Source of the DNA: Halorubrum aidingense JCM 13560
GTDB lineage: Archaea > Halobacteriota > Halobacteria > Halobacteriales > Haloferacaceae
Direction: 5' to 3'
NCBI RefSeq assembly: GCF_000336995.1
Contig: NZ_AOJI01000017.1
Location: 1-63,811, forward strand
Length of the DNA stretch: 63,811 nucleotides
Positions 26,896-36,151 of this stretch are shown here, piece by piece; the stretch's first letter is position 1, and each line of letters opens with the position of its first letter. The notes under the pieces were generated by a model, which saw only the letters and a program-made list of their open reading frames with translations, was not told the origin of the DNA and did no database searches. The position numbers and the translations under genes were made by a program.

Positions 26896-27668
26896 AGTCG
26901 GAGCGATGCGTTCCACCGTTACAAAGTTAGCGGTGTAACGGGACTGTCTTCAGCCGACACATCGACGGGCCGCGTATCACAGCGTGACAGAAGCATAAAA
27001 ATTCTGGTACTACAATAGTATCATATTTTTATTTATATATAGAAACGCTGAGAAGCCGACCCAGGTTGTCGGCGACGATCGACGGCGACTGATGGGGATC
27101 GACGGCGACCAACGGCGACCGACGGCGACCGACGGCGATCGTCGTCTACGGGCGATCGAGTTAGTGACAACCCCGGTAGTGGCGGCCGTATCGGTCTCGC
27201 TCGCTTATAAATAGCCGTTCTCCCGAGGGGTAGCGGCGACGGGCGACCACGGGGAGCGGTGATGATGGCGACGAAGAGAACGGCGAGGGCGGAGCGGGCG
27301 TTGCGAACCGCGTCCACCGCGTTCGCATCCCGATCCCTGCCGCCCTCGTCGTGGTCCTCTCCGCCGTCGTCGTTCTCGTCACCCTCGCTCTCGGTTGCGA
27401 CCCACAGTCGCGGGCGCATCGTCACGATCACAGCCTCCCGATCGGCCCAATGTATCATATTTCAGTATAGTATACATTTCTGTATCGTATTCCGCCATCA
27501 CCTCACCCCTCGCCGATCGATCCCACACAGTTGACAGATCGGTGAATAGTGTGTCGGCTTCGATCTATCGCCGCAAAAACCGTCGTCTCCCGAGCGCGTC
27601 ACAGCGGTGACCGGTTCCCGAACGGCGACGGCGACACACCGCATCCGTTCGACACGTGACGAGCGCCT
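26896..27668. other. 773-bp intergenic region upstream of rdfA
   Basis: It holds an inverted repeat at 26916-26941, an AT-rich block (about 26990-27050), imperfect repeats of a CGACGGCGAC-type unit (about 27070-27140), a TATA-like CTTATAAATAG at 27203, and a frame at 27234-27470 that looks coding but has no start codon. No intact gene was accepted. Confidence 0.6.
26916..26941. promoter_or_regulatory. inverted repeat upstream of rdfA
   Basis: CCGTTAC at 26916-26922 and GTAACGG at 26935-26941 are perfect inverted repeats with a 12-base centre. The site ends 20 bases upstream of the rdfA ATG at 26895, inside its likely promoter. It is a candidate operator for rdfA and the SMC-related gene. Confidence 0.45.
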
Positions 27669-28817
27669 TTATAAGCCGAGTTCGCGGCCGAGCACGACGT
27701 GTTGGATCTCGCTCGTCCCTTCACCGATCTCCATCAGCTTCGCGTCGCGGTAGAATCGCTGGGGCGCGAAGTCGGTGGTGTAGCCGTAGCCGCCGAGCGT
27801 CTGGACGGCTTCTTCGGCGACCTTCCGGGCCGCCTCGCTGGCGTCGAGCTTCGCCAGCGCGGACGCCCGGGTGACCGGCTCACCGGCGTCGTAGGCCGTC
27901 GCGGCCTTGTGCGTGAGCAGGCGGGCGCGCTCCGTCTGTCGGTGCATGTGGACGATCTTGTCGCGGATCGCGTCGAACTTCGCGATCGGCTTTCCGAACT
28001 GCTCGCGCTCTCCGGCGTACTCTTTGGCGACCTCGTAGGCGCCCTGCGCGAGCCCGACCGAGAGCGCCGCGATGGAGATCCGTCCGCCGTCGAGCGTCTT
28101 CATCGTCTGTGTCCACCCGTCGCCCTCGTCTCCGAGCAGGCGATCCGCCGGAAGGCGTACGTCGTCGAGCTGGATCTCACAGGTCGGCGAGCTGTTGAGT
28201 CCCATCTTGTCCCAGACGGTGGTGATCTCGAACCCGTCGTCGTTCTCGGGGTCGACGATGAACGTCGAAATCCCGTCGTATCCCGCCTCGCGGTCCGTGA
28301 CCGCCTTCACCAGCACCGAGTTGGCGACGTTCGCGTTCGTGATGAACTGCTTGGTACCGTTCAGCACGTACTCGCCGGCGTCGGCGTCGAACTCGGCGGT
28401 CGTGTCCATGTGGGAGGCGTCGGAGCCGCTCCCCGGTTCGGTGAGCGCCCACGCGCCGATCCCACCGCCCGAGGCGAGCGGGCGGAGCCACTCCTCTTTC
28501 TGCTCGGGGGTGCCGAACAGTTCGATCGGCTTCGCCCCGAGGGAGGTGTGGGCGGCGTACGAGAGGCCGATCCCGCCGGAGACGCGACCCAGCTCCTCGG
28601 TGACGAGGGCGTACATGAGCTGGTCGCCGCCGAGCCCGCCGTACTCCTCGCCGATCGGGACGCCCATCACGTCGAGGTCGTGCAGCTCGGCGAAAATCTC
28701 TTCGGGGAATCGGTGTTCGTCCTCGATCTCTTGGGCGATCGGCCGGATCTCCGCCTCGCAAAAGCCTCGGACGGTGTCGCGTATCATCCGGTGTTCGGCG
28801 GGTAGCTCGAAGTCCAT
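27669..28817 (-). CDS. acyl-CoA dehydrogenase
   Basis: A 382-residue flavoenzyme that oxidises acyl-CoA to enoyl-CoA. Recognisable segments are IGEEYGGLGGDQLMYALVTEELGRV, GIGAWALTEPGSGSDASHMDT (FAD-binding loop), GTKQFITNAN, and the C-terminal QTLGGYGYTTDFAPQRFYRDAKLMEIGEGTSEIQ region. The Glu in MEIGEGTSEIQ is in the usual catalytic position. ATG 28817 begins MDFELPAEHRMIRD, the typical start. It is divergent from the RIO-like kinase. The acyl chain length is not readable from sequence. Confidence 0.92.
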   Translation of the reverse strand: MDFELPAEHRMIRDTVRGFCEAEIRPIAQEIEDEHRFPEEIFAELHDLDVMGVPIGEEYGGLGGDQLMYALVTEELGRVSGGIGLSYAAHTSLGAKPIELFGTPEQKEEWLRPLASGGGIGAWALTEPGSGSDASHMDTTAEFDADAGEYVLNGTKQFITNANVANSVLVKAVTDREAGYDGISTFIVDPENDDGFEITTVWDKMGLNSSPTCEIQLDDVRLPADRLLGDEGDGWTQTMKTLDGGRISIAALSVGLAQGAYEVAKEYAGEREQFGKPIAKFDAIRDKIVHMHRQTERARLLTHKAATAYDAGEPVTRASALAKLDASEAARKVAEEAVQTLGGYGYTTDFAPQRFYRDAKLMEIGEGTSEIQHVVLGRELGL

Positions 28818-28940
28818 GGGCAAGAATTGCGACCCCCGGGCATAAACGATGCGAACGACCGTGAGGGATATTCTGCCCCGGCGGTAGCCGCCCTCTCGCG
28901 AGGAGTCCACTTATCAGTCACCGCCGCGTTCGATTCCGGT

Positions 28941-29738
28941 ATGGAACTGCGTCGGCTCGTTCGCGGTCGCGTCGATTGGCCCGACATCGAGCGGGTCGTC
29001 CGCGAGCTGGCGGACCGCTACGACCGGGAGACGATGCGGGTCCGCTTCCTCGACGCCGACAACTGGCTGTCAACGCCGATGGTGATCGACGACGACCTGT
29101 TCGTGAAGGTGATCACGCGTCAGAACACGCTCGTCCACACGCTGTTCACCACCGGTCGGAACCTCGGCGCCCTCTCGGCCGGCACGGAGGGCTTTTTCGA
29201 GCGCCACGAAACTCCCTTCGAGATGGCTCGCCACGAGCTGGAGGCGACCGAGCGGGTTCGCGAGCTCGGCGTCAACGCGCCCGAGCCCATCGAGGCGCTG
29301 GAGGTCGGCGACCTCGGCGTCCTCGTGCTGGAGTACCTCCCCGAGTTCCGGACGCTCGACGAGCTTCCCCGCGAAGACGTGGCGGCGTTCGCCCCGACGC
29401 TCTTCGCCACCCTCCGGACGGTCCACGACGCCGGGCTCGCACACGGCGACCTCCGCGCGGAGAACGTGCTCGTCTGCGACGGCGACCTGTACGTCATCGA
29501 CGCGACGAACGTGAGCGAGGACGGCCGCGCGTCGGCGCGGTCGTACGACCTCGCGAGCGCGCTCGCGGCCCTCGAACCGCTCGTCGGTGCCGGCGTCACG
29601 ATCGAGGCCGCGCTGGCGAGCTACTCGGCCGACGAGCTGGTCGCCGCGCGCCGCTTCCTCGACTTCGTCGCGATCCGCCCGGATCACGAGTTCGACGCCG
29701 CCGGGTTGAAGGGCGAATTGGAAAAACGGGCGACGTAG
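28941..29738 (+). CDS. RIO-type serine/threonine kinase-like protein
   Basis: A 265-residue protein with an RIO/Bud32-like kinase fold. A likely ATP-binding Lys is in DDDLFVKVI. The hinge region is LEYLPEFRTLDEL and the catalytic loop HGDLRAENVLV. YVIDATN holds the metal-binding Asp in place of DFG. The glycine-rich loop is not obvious. Such proteins are annotated in haloarchaea as RIO1-family kinase/ATPase. The substrate is unknown; members of the family act in ribosome or tRNA maturation. Confidence 0.8.
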   Translation: MELRRLVRGRVDWPDIERVVRELADRYDRETMRVRFLDADNWLSTPMVIDDDLFVKVITRQNTLVHTLFTTGRNLGALSAGTEGFFERHETPFEMARHELEATERVRELGVNAPEPIEALEVGDLGVLVLEYLPEFRTLDELPREDVAAFAPTLFATLRTVHDAGLAHGDLRAENVLVCDGDLYVIDATNVSEDGRASARSYDLASALAALEPLVGAGVTIEAALASYSADELVAARRFLDFVAIRPDHEFDAAGLKGELEKRAT

Positions 29739-29808
29739 GCGACCGGCCGCGCGCCGTCGACCGCACCCGATCCAGCCCTCGCGGGCTCGGTGCGCGGGCT
29801 CGGAGCGA

Positions 29809-30741
29809 TCACTCCACAGTCGGGTCAGACGACTCCTCCGGCCCCGCCCGCTCGCGGCTGACCATCCAGATCCCGACGGCCATCAGCGCGCCGCCGGCGA
29901 CGAAGCCCGGGCCGAGCGCCTCGCCGAGCAGCGCGGCGCCGAGCGCCGCCCCGACCGCGGGCTGTGCGAAAAAGAAGACGGCGACGGTCCCCGCGGACAC
30001 GTACTCCAGCCCCTTGTACCAGAGGTACCAGGCGGCCGCCGTCGACGCCAGGCCGAGGTACGCGACGGCGACCGTCGACTCGACGGTCACCGGGATGTCG
30101 GCCGGCGAGCGGCCGAGGTACCACAGCTCTCCGGCGGCGAGGACACCGAGCATCGGGACGCTCGCCAGCGAGGAGTAGGTCGCCGCGCGGAGCGCGCCGT
30201 AGCGCCTGACGGCGCGCAGCCCCCAGACGGTGTAGCCGGCCCACGCGACGCTGGCGACGAGCAGCAGCGCCACGCCGAGGAGGTTTCCGGCGGCGATCGA
30301 CGACAGGTCGTACTGGCCCGCGAGGACGACCGCGGTCCCGACTCCGGCGACGGCCGTCCCGCCCGCCTTCGCGGCCGTGACGCGCTCGCCGAGCACCGCG
30401 GCGCCCAAACACACCGTGAAGACGGGCGTCATCACGGTCAGAAGCGATCCCTGGCTGGCGTTCGTCAGCTCCGTGCCGACGAACTGGGTCGCGACCGTCA
30501 GCGTCACCCAGCCGCCGAGCGCGGCGAACGCCGGCCACTCGGCGCGCGTCGGCGTCGGTCCGCCGCGCCCGGCGACGACGACCCAGAGCGCGCCCGCGCC
30601 GAGCGCGACGCGGAGGAAGCCGAGCGTCACCGGCGGGACCAGCGTAAATCCCCACTTGCTGACGACGTACATCCCGCCCCACAGCGCCGCGGCTGCGAGG
30701 GGTGCGATCGCGAACGCGTACCGTCCGATGGCGTCGGTCAT
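29809..30741 (-). CDS. EamA/DMT-family transporter
   Basis: A 310-residue membrane protein with ten predicted helices arranged as two five-helix EamA repeats. The first half opens FAIAPLAAAALWGGMYVVSKWGF and the second repeats the pattern (VASVAWAGYTVWGL). Such proteins usually export amino acids or other small metabolites. The substrate is unknown. It lies 67 bases upstream of the liv-type operon on the same strand, so it may be co-regulated. Confidence 0.87.
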   Translation of the reverse strand: MTDAIGRYAFAIAPLAAAALWGGMYVVSKWGFTLVPPVTLGFLRVALGAGALWVVVAGRGGPTPTRAEWPAFAALGGWVTLTVATQFVGTELTNASQGSLLTVMTPVFTVCLGAAVLGERVTAAKAGGTAVAGVGTAVVLAGQYDLSSIAAGNLLGVALLLVASVAWAGYTVWGLRAVRRYGALRAATYSSLASVPMLGVLAAGELWYLGRSPADIPVTVESTVAVAYLGLASTAAAWYLWYKGLEYVSAGTVAVFFFAQPAVGAALGAALLGEALGPGFVAGGALMAVGIWMVSRERAGPEESSDPTVE

Positions 30742-30808
30742 GCGATGCCGGTTGGAGTGTAAAACCGAGAGCAGGAAGCGCGCCCGCGTCTCCGGGCGCG
30801 GGGGGACG

Positions 30809-31591
30809 TCACCCCCCGAGATACAGCTGTGAGACCTCCTCGTCGTTCAACAGCGCCTCGGGGGTCCCCTCGAACCTGACGGTGCCCTGATCGAGGACGT
30901 ATCCGCGATCGGAGATGCCGAGCCCCTTCGTCACGTTCTGCTCGACCATCAGGATCGCCGTGTCCATGTCGTTGACCTCCTGGACGTCCGCGAACACGTC
31001 GTCCGCGGTGTTGGGCGCGAGCCCCGCGGACGGCTCGTCGATGAGGAGCACGTCGGGCTCCATCACGAGCGCTCGGGCGAACGCCAACACTTGACGCTGG
31101 CCGCCCGAGAGCGTCCGCGCCTTCGCGCCCCGCTTCTCGTCGATGATCGGGAAGCGGTCGTACAGCGTCTCGATAACCTCGTCGAGGCCGCCGTCGCGGG
31201 CGACCCCGCCCATCCGGAGGTTCTCCTCTATCGTCAGCGACCCGAACACGTTGTCGGTCTGGGGGACGTAGCCGATCCCCTCACGGACGATCTCTTCGGG
31301 CGCCATCCCGCCGATGTCGCGGCCGTGGTACTCGACGCTCCCGGTCCACGGCGTCAACATGCCGAACGCCGTCTTGAGGACGGTCGACTTGCCGGCGCCG
31401 TTCGGACCGACGAGACAGACGATCTCCCCCGGATCGAGGTGGAGCGTGAGGTCGTCGAGCACCTGCACCTCGCCGTACCCGCTGTCGACGCCCGACAGCG
31501 CAAGGACCGCGTCGTCGGCGTCGCCGGCGTCGGTCGGAGTGGTGTCGTCGTCCCGTACGGTGGCGGTCGGGGCGGTGGCGTCGTCGCTCAT
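30809..31591 (-). CDS. livF: branched-chain amino-acid-type ABC transporter ATPase (LivF)
   Basis: A 260-residue ABC ATPase of the LivF type. Walker A is GPNGAGKST, the signature LSGGQRQ, Walker B DVLLIDEPSAGLAP, and the switch His lies after MVEQN. It has an acidic N-terminal extension of about 28 residues, as in many haloarchaeal ABC proteins. It is the last gene of livKHMGF and overlaps livG by four bases. It powers import of an amino acid or similar ligand together with LivG. Confidence 0.9.
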   Translation of the reverse strand: MSDDATAPTATVRDDDTTPTDAGDADDAVLALSGVDSGYGEVQVLDDLTLHLDPGEIVCLVGPNGAGKSTVLKTAFGMLTPWTGSVEYHGRDIGGMAPEEIVREGIGYVPQTDNVFGSLTIEENLRMGGVARDGGLDEVIETLYDRFPIIDEKRGAKARTLSGGQRQVLAFARALVMEPDVLLIDEPSAGLAPNTADDVFADVQEVNDMDTAILMVEQNVTKGLGISDRGYVLDQGTVRFEGTPEALLNDEEVSQLYLGG

Positions 31592-32445
31592 GCCCCACCT
31601 CCGAGATACGCGTCGATGACGCGGTCGTCGCTGCGGACCGCCTCGGGCGTTCCCTCGGTGAGGACGCTTCCCTGATCGAGGACGACGATCGGGTCCGCGA
31701 GATCCATCACGAACTCCATGTCGTGTTCGATCAGCACGAACGTCGTACCCCGTTCGTTGAGTCGACGGATCTGCGTCTTCAGCTTCTTCGCGAGCGTCGG
31801 GTTCACCCCCGCCACCGGCTCGTCGAGCAGCAGCACTTCCGGCTCGGCGAGCATCGCGCGCGCCAGCTCCACGAGCTTCATTTGCCCACCGGAGATGTCG
31901 GTGGCGGGCTGGGTCGCGAGGTGGTCGATCTCGAAGTCCGCCAGTATCCGCTCGGCGTCGGCGAGGTTCGCCGACTCGCTGTCTCCGACGGTCCCCGGGG
32001 ACGTGAACAGATTCAAGAACGACTCGCCGGGCTGGTTTCGCGGCCCGACCAACATCGCCTCGCGGACGGTCATCCCCTCTAGCTTCCGCGGGGTCTGGAA
32101 CGTCCGGACGAGCCCGTGTTCGGCGACCTCGTACGGCTCCATGCCGGTCACGTCGGTCCCGTTCACCGTGACGGTGCCGCCGTCGGGTTCGTAGAACCCG
32201 GAGATCAGGTTGAATATCGTCGACTTGCCGGCGCCGTTCGGCCCGATGAGCCCCGTGATCGTCCCCCGCTCGACCTCGAAGGTCGCGTGGTCCGTCGCGG
32301 TGAGCCCGCCGAACGATTTCTGGAGGTCGTCGACGCGGAGGACGGCGTCGTCTTTGCCCGCGACCGCACCGATCTGCGGGCCTCCCGTCGCGTCCGATTC
32401 GCCCGATTCCGTCCGTTCCGTCGTTGCGTTCGCTGAATCACTCAT
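31588..32445 (-). CDS. livG: branched-chain amino-acid-type ABC transporter ATPase (LivG)
   Basis: A 285-residue ABC ATPase of the LivG type. Walker A is GPNGAGKST, the signature SGGQMKLVELARAM, Walker B VLLLDEPVAGVNP, and the switch region FVLIEHDMEFVMDL. The N-terminal 35 residues are Ser/Thr/acid-rich. The start overlaps livM by eight bases and the stop overlaps livF by four, so the transporter is translationally coupled. Confidence 0.9.
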   Translation of the reverse strand: MSDSANATTERTESGESDATGGPQIGAVAGKDDAVLRVDDLQKSFGGLTATDHATFEVERGTITGLIGPNGAGKSTIFNLISGFYEPDGGTVTVNGTDVTGMEPYEVAEHGLVRTFQTPRKLEGMTVREAMLVGPRNQPGESFLNLFTSPGTVGDSESANLADAERILADFEIDHLATQPATDISGGQMKLVELARAMLAEPEVLLLDEPVAGVNPTLAKKLKTQIRRLNERGTTFVLIEHDMEFVMDLADPIVVLDQGSVLTEGTPEAVRSDDRVIDAYLGGGA

Positions 32446-33694
32446 CGTCGTCGCCTCCGTTCGGTCCGTTCCCGTCGCGGTCGTCGCTGCGGTTCTCGGC
32501 GTTCTCGCTGCGGTTCTCCAGGTCGTCGCTGCGCTTCCGTTCGCGCACGCCGCTCGCCGGACGATCGGGAGTGCCCGAGCCGTCGACGGCGCTCGGCCAG
32601 ATGAGCTCCCGCTGCGGCGGGAGGATCCCCTGCGGCCGGTACCGCATCACGACGACGATCAGGATACCGATCAACAGCAGGCGAAGCGGGGCCGGGTCGA
32701 TCGGCACCGCGAAGTCGTTCAGGAACCGGGTGCCCTCGCGGATCGTGACGATGACGATCCCGCCGAACAGCGCCCCCCGGTTGGAGCCGCTCCCGCCGAG
32801 GATCACCGCGACCCACACGTAGAACGTCGTGATCGGGTCGAGGTCGCCGGGACCCACGTAGAGGTTGAGGTGCGTGTAGAACACGCCCGCCAGCGCCATG
32901 ATCAGGCTCCCGAGGACGAACGACTGCATCTTGAACGAGTACGTGTTCTTCCCCAGCGCCCGCGCGAGGTCCTCGTCCGAGCGGATCGTTCGGAGCACCC
33001 GCCCCCACGGCGACCGGTGTGCGCGCCGCAGGACGAAGTACGTCGCCCCGGCGAACCCGAGCACCAAGAGGACGTTCAGGCTCGCGCGCCAGAACGGCGC
33101 TTCGAGGAAGATCGGCGACCCGGGAACCACTTCGAGCCGGAGCCCAGGCATCGCCTGCGGGAACGTCGAGAGCACCGGCCACCCCGCGAAGAAGCTGGGA
33201 ATGCCCCGCAGTCCCGCGCTCCCGTTCGTCAGCCAGCGCTCGTTGAGGACGACCAGCCGGACGACCTCGGCGAGCCCCAGCGACGCGATCGCGAGGTAGT
33301 CCGCGCGCAGGCGCAGCGTGGGGATACCGATCAGAACCGCCAACACGAACGCGACGGAGAGTCCGACGATCAGCCCGACGAGCGGGTTGAAGCCGCCCGC
33401 GATCGGCGAGCTGTCGGCGGTCATCAGCGCCGCGCCGTACGCGCCGACGCCGAAGAAGGCGGCGACGCTGAAGTTGATCAGCCCGGTGAACCCCCACTGG
33501 GAGTTCAGCCCGAACGACAACAGCGCGTACATCCCCGCCAGTCCGACGAGGAACAGGAAGTACGTCGGGCCGAGCGCGCCGGCCAGCAGTGCGACGAAGA
33601 GGAGCAGCAGGAAGGCGACGCTGACGCCGAGCACCCAGGCTTCGGGACGGGTCAGGTCCCCTAGCGTGCCCCTCGGATCGGTGAGAAAGCTCAT
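32438..33694 (-). CDS. livM: branched-chain amino-acid-type ABC transporter permease (LivM)
   Basis: A 418-residue permease with about ten helices. The LivM-type start is present (FLFLVGLAGMYALLSFGLNSQWGFTGLINFSVAAFFGVGAY), as is the coupling region LIGIPTLRLRADYLAIASLGLAEV. The last 40 residues are an Arg/Asp/Glu/Asn-rich cytoplasmic tail. It overlaps livH by four bases. Ligand unknown. Confidence 0.9.
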   Translation of the reverse strand: MSFLTDPRGTLGDLTRPEAWVLGVSVAFLLLLFVALLAGALGPTYFLFLVGLAGMYALLSFGLNSQWGFTGLINFSVAAFFGVGAYGAALMTADSSPIAGGFNPLVGLIVGLSVAFVLAVLIGIPTLRLRADYLAIASLGLAEVVRLVVLNERWLTNGSAGLRGIPSFFAGWPVLSTFPQAMPGLRLEVVPGSPIFLEAPFWRASLNVLLVLGFAGATYFVLRRAHRSPWGRVLRTIRSDEDLARALGKNTYSFKMQSFVLGSLIMALAGVFYTHLNLYVGPGDLDPITTFYVWVAVILGGSGSNRGALFGGIVIVTIREGTRFLNDFAVPIDPAPLRLLLIGILIVVVMRYRPQGILPPQRELIWPSAVDGSGTPDRPASGVRERKRSDDLENRSENAENRSDDRDGNGPNGGDDDE

Positions 33695-34638
33695 GTCGCT
33701 CCCTCCCCGGCGATCCCGTTCGGCCGGACCAACAGCACCGCGACCATGATCACGAACGCGATCGCGTTCGCGTACTCGATACCGATCGGGATTCCGAAGC
33801 CGTCGGGGACGAGCGGCAACACCTCACCCAGACGGGAGAGCAACGGTGTCAACTGGTTTATCATGCCGATGAGGAAGCCGCCCGCCATCGCACCGTAGAC
33901 GGAGCCGATCCCGCCGAGGATCACCGCGGCGAAGATCACCAACAGGAGGTTGAACCCCATCCGCGGCGAGAGTTGGTTGAACAGCCCGAGAAACACGCCG
34001 CCCGCGCCGGCGAGTCCGGCGCCGATGACCCACGTCCAGAGCTTCACGCGCTTCGTCCGGATCCCGCTCACCCGCGCGAGATCCGGGTTGTCGGCCATCG
34101 CGCGCATCTTCCGCCCGAGGTCGGTGTACTGCAACAGCACGTGCAGCCCGACGACGAGAACCGCCGCCGACGCGACGATCGCGACGTCGTGACGCGTCAC
34201 CCGGATACCGTACGGGATCAGCCACTCGATCGGGCGGAGCGGCTCCACGCCGAAGCGCGTGAAGTCGGCGCCAAAGCGGATCTGGATCACCGCGCGGTAG
34301 ATGAACGCGATCCCGATCGACGTGATCAACAGACCGATCGAATCGATGTCGAGCGGCTCGTAGATGAGCTTCTCGGTGCCGACCGCGACCACGGCGGCGA
34401 CCGCGATCCCGACGATCAGCGCGAGGAAGAACCCGTACGGCAGCCCCAACACCGCCCCGCCGAGCCCGCCGACGGCGCCGAACGTCACGAGCGCCGAGTA
34501 CGCGCCGATGGTCATCGTATCGCCGTGCGCGAAGTTGGCGAAGTCCGCGATGCTGTACACGAGCGACAGGCCGATACTGCCGAGGACGATGATGCTGCTG
34601 AATACGAGCCCGTTAGCCAGATATCCGAGGACGGTCAT
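33691..34638 (-). CDS. livH: branched-chain amino-acid-type ABC transporter permease (LivH)
   Basis: A 315-residue permease with about eight helices. It begins LANGLVFSSIIVLGSIGLSLVYSIADFANFAHGD, the LivH signature, and contains KMRAMADNPDLARVSGI, the EAA-like loop that contacts the ATPase. It starts nine bases after the substrate-binding protein gene ends. Ligand unknown. Confidence 0.91.
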   Translation of the reverse strand: MTVLGYLANGLVFSSIIVLGSIGLSLVYSIADFANFAHGDTMTIGAYSALVTFGAVGGLGGAVLGLPYGFFLALIVGIAVAAVVAVGTEKLIYEPLDIDSIGLLITSIGIAFIYRAVIQIRFGADFTRFGVEPLRPIEWLIPYGIRVTRHDVAIVASAAVLVVGLHVLLQYTDLGRKMRAMADNPDLARVSGIRTKRVKLWTWVIGAGLAGAGGVFLGLFNQLSPRMGFNLLLVIFAAVILGGIGSVYGAMAGGFLIGMINQLTPLLSRLGEVLPLVPDGFGIPIGIEYANAIAFVIMVAVLLVRPNGIAGEGAT

Positions 34639-34647
34639 CGATCGAGG

Positions 34648-35970
34648 TTAGCCTTCGATGAAGCCGACGCCCTCGTAGTCGTGGTCCTGTACCTCGAGGA
34701 TCTGCAGGAATCCGACCGGATCGCCGTCCTCGTTGAAGTCGATGGGACCGCTGACTCCCTGATAGTCGACGTCGTCGGGACCGCCGCCGTCGGCGAGGAT
34801 CTGACTGGCGGCCTCGAACGTGGTCGCCTCCTCGCCTTCGGGACCGGAGACCCGTCGGACGGTCTCTTGGAGCGCCGCTCCGGTGAACTCGTCGGCCGCC
34901 TGGATCGCGAGCGCGGCGTTCATGACGCAGTCGTACGCGTACGCCGACCACGACGTCGGCTGTTGGCCGTACTCGGCCTCGAAATCCGAGGCGAACGTCT
35001 GGTAGTTCTCCTCTTCGACCGGCGCCGAGGGGACGACGATCTTCATTCCGTCCATGCTCCCCTCGGGGGTGTTCTCCAACACGTTGTCGCCGGAGACGGA
35101 GTCGGCGCCGTAGAACTGCGCTTCGTACCCCGCCGAGAAGGCCTCGTTGACCATCGTCGCGAACTCCGCCTGATAGGTGACGAACAGCCACGCGTCCGCC
35201 CCGGACTCGTTCATCTCGGAGATGACTCCCGAGTACGACTGCTGCTCCTGGTCGTGCGGGTTGTTGTACGCGATGTCGCCGTCCCACGCCTCGACGAACG
35301 CGTCGGTGAGGCTCTGACCGTAGTCGTTGTTGACGTACGTGATCGCGACCTCGTCGTAGCCGTCGTCGTCGATGAGGTTGGCGAGCGCGAGTGACTGGGT
35401 CCGACCGGACGGCGACATTCGGAGCAGCCCCGGGAAGTTCGTGAGGTTCAGCCCCGTGGAGTTCTGACTCAGCTGGACCACGTCGGTGTCCTGCACCACG
35501 CTCTCGTAGATCGCGAGCGAGACGCCGGAGCCCACCGCGCCGATGAGGAACGGGACCCCGTCTTGGTTGACGAGCTTCTGGGCGGCGGCGATCCCGCCCT
35601 GGTTTTCGCTCTCGGAGTCTTCGACGATCAGTTCGAGGTCGCGGTCGTTGATCCCCACCTCGTTGACGCGCTGTAAGGCGAGTTCGACGCCGCGCTGGTT
35701 CCGCTCGCCGAACGCCGACAGCGACCCGGTCAGCGAATCGACCATGCCGATCTCGTAGGCGTCGGTGGAGTCGTCGCCGCTGTCGTCGTCGCCGCTCGAT
35801 CCGTCCCCGCTACCGTCGTCTCCGCTGCCGTCGTCTCCACTGCCGTCGTCTCCGCTTTCGTTTCCGTCGTCGGTCGTGCTGAGACAGCCCGACAGCGCGA
35901 GGACCCCCGCACCGCCCGTTAGTTTGAGCAACGTTCGCCGGTCCGCCATATCCATGGTATTTCGTGACAT
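34648..35970 (-). CDS. ABC transporter substrate-binding lipoprotein (LivK type)
   Basis: A 440-residue extracellular binding protein. It has a Tat-type signal DRRTLLKLTGGAGVLAL and lipobox LSGC, then an acidic Ser/Asp/Gly repeat linker (GSGDDGSGDDGSGDG). A periplasmic-binding fold of the Leu/Ile/Val type follows (EIGMVDSLTGSLSAFGERNQRGVELALQRVNE). ATG 35970 was chosen; ATG 35949 is also possible. It is the first gene of the importer. Its promoter lies in 35971-36151, shared with the divergent proline dehydrogenase, which hints at amino-acid uptake, perhaps of proline or glutamate-family ligands. Confidence 0.9.
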   Translation of the reverse strand: MSRNTMDMADRRTLLKLTGGAGVLALSGCLSTTDDGNESGDDGSGDDGSGDDGSGDGSSGDDDSGDDSTDAYEIGMVDSLTGSLSAFGERNQRGVELALQRVNEVGINDRDLELIVEDSESENQGGIAAAQKLVNQDGVPFLIGAVGSGVSLAIYESVVQDTDVVQLSQNSTGLNLTNFPGLLRMSPSGRTQSLALANLIDDDGYDEVAITYVNNDYGQSLTDAFVEAWDGDIAYNNPHDQEQQSYSGVISEMNESGADAWLFVTYQAEFATMVNEAFSAGYEAQFYGADSVSGDNVLENTPEGSMDGMKIVVPSAPVEEENYQTFASDFEAEYGQQPTSWSAYAYDCVMNAALAIQAADEFTGAALQETVRRVSGPEGEEATTFEAASQILADGGGPDDVDYQGVSGPIDFNEDGDPVGFLQILEVQDHDYEGVGFIEG

Positions 35971-36118
35971 GTGTGACCTGTAGTCGCAATGGGTGTATGA
36001 GTATCTCAAACCCTGCCCGTCCATGGTCGGTTCGGGCGTATATCCCCCACAGCTGTCGCAATATTTGCGAATTAGGCTTTATTCCATATTCTCTGGATCA
36101 AAACATATGGTCGGGTGC

Positions 36119-36151
36119 CCTTATATGGCGGTCCGGATCTGCGGTGTTCGT
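36119..36151 (+). promoter_or_regulatory. TATA box for a near-leaderless proline dehydrogenase transcript
   Basis: CCTTATATGGCG at 36119-36130 places a TATA element about 27 bases upstream of ATG 36152. That is the expected spacing for a leaderless haloarchaeal transcript and supports the start chosen for proline dehydrogenase. Confidence 0.6.

Noticed and set aside
27033..27458. Minus-strand frame of 141 codons with RRRSPSVAV repeats
   Set aside because: The repeats come from a simple CGACGGCGAC-type DNA repeat, the composition is very basic for a haloarchaeon, and no family is recognisable.
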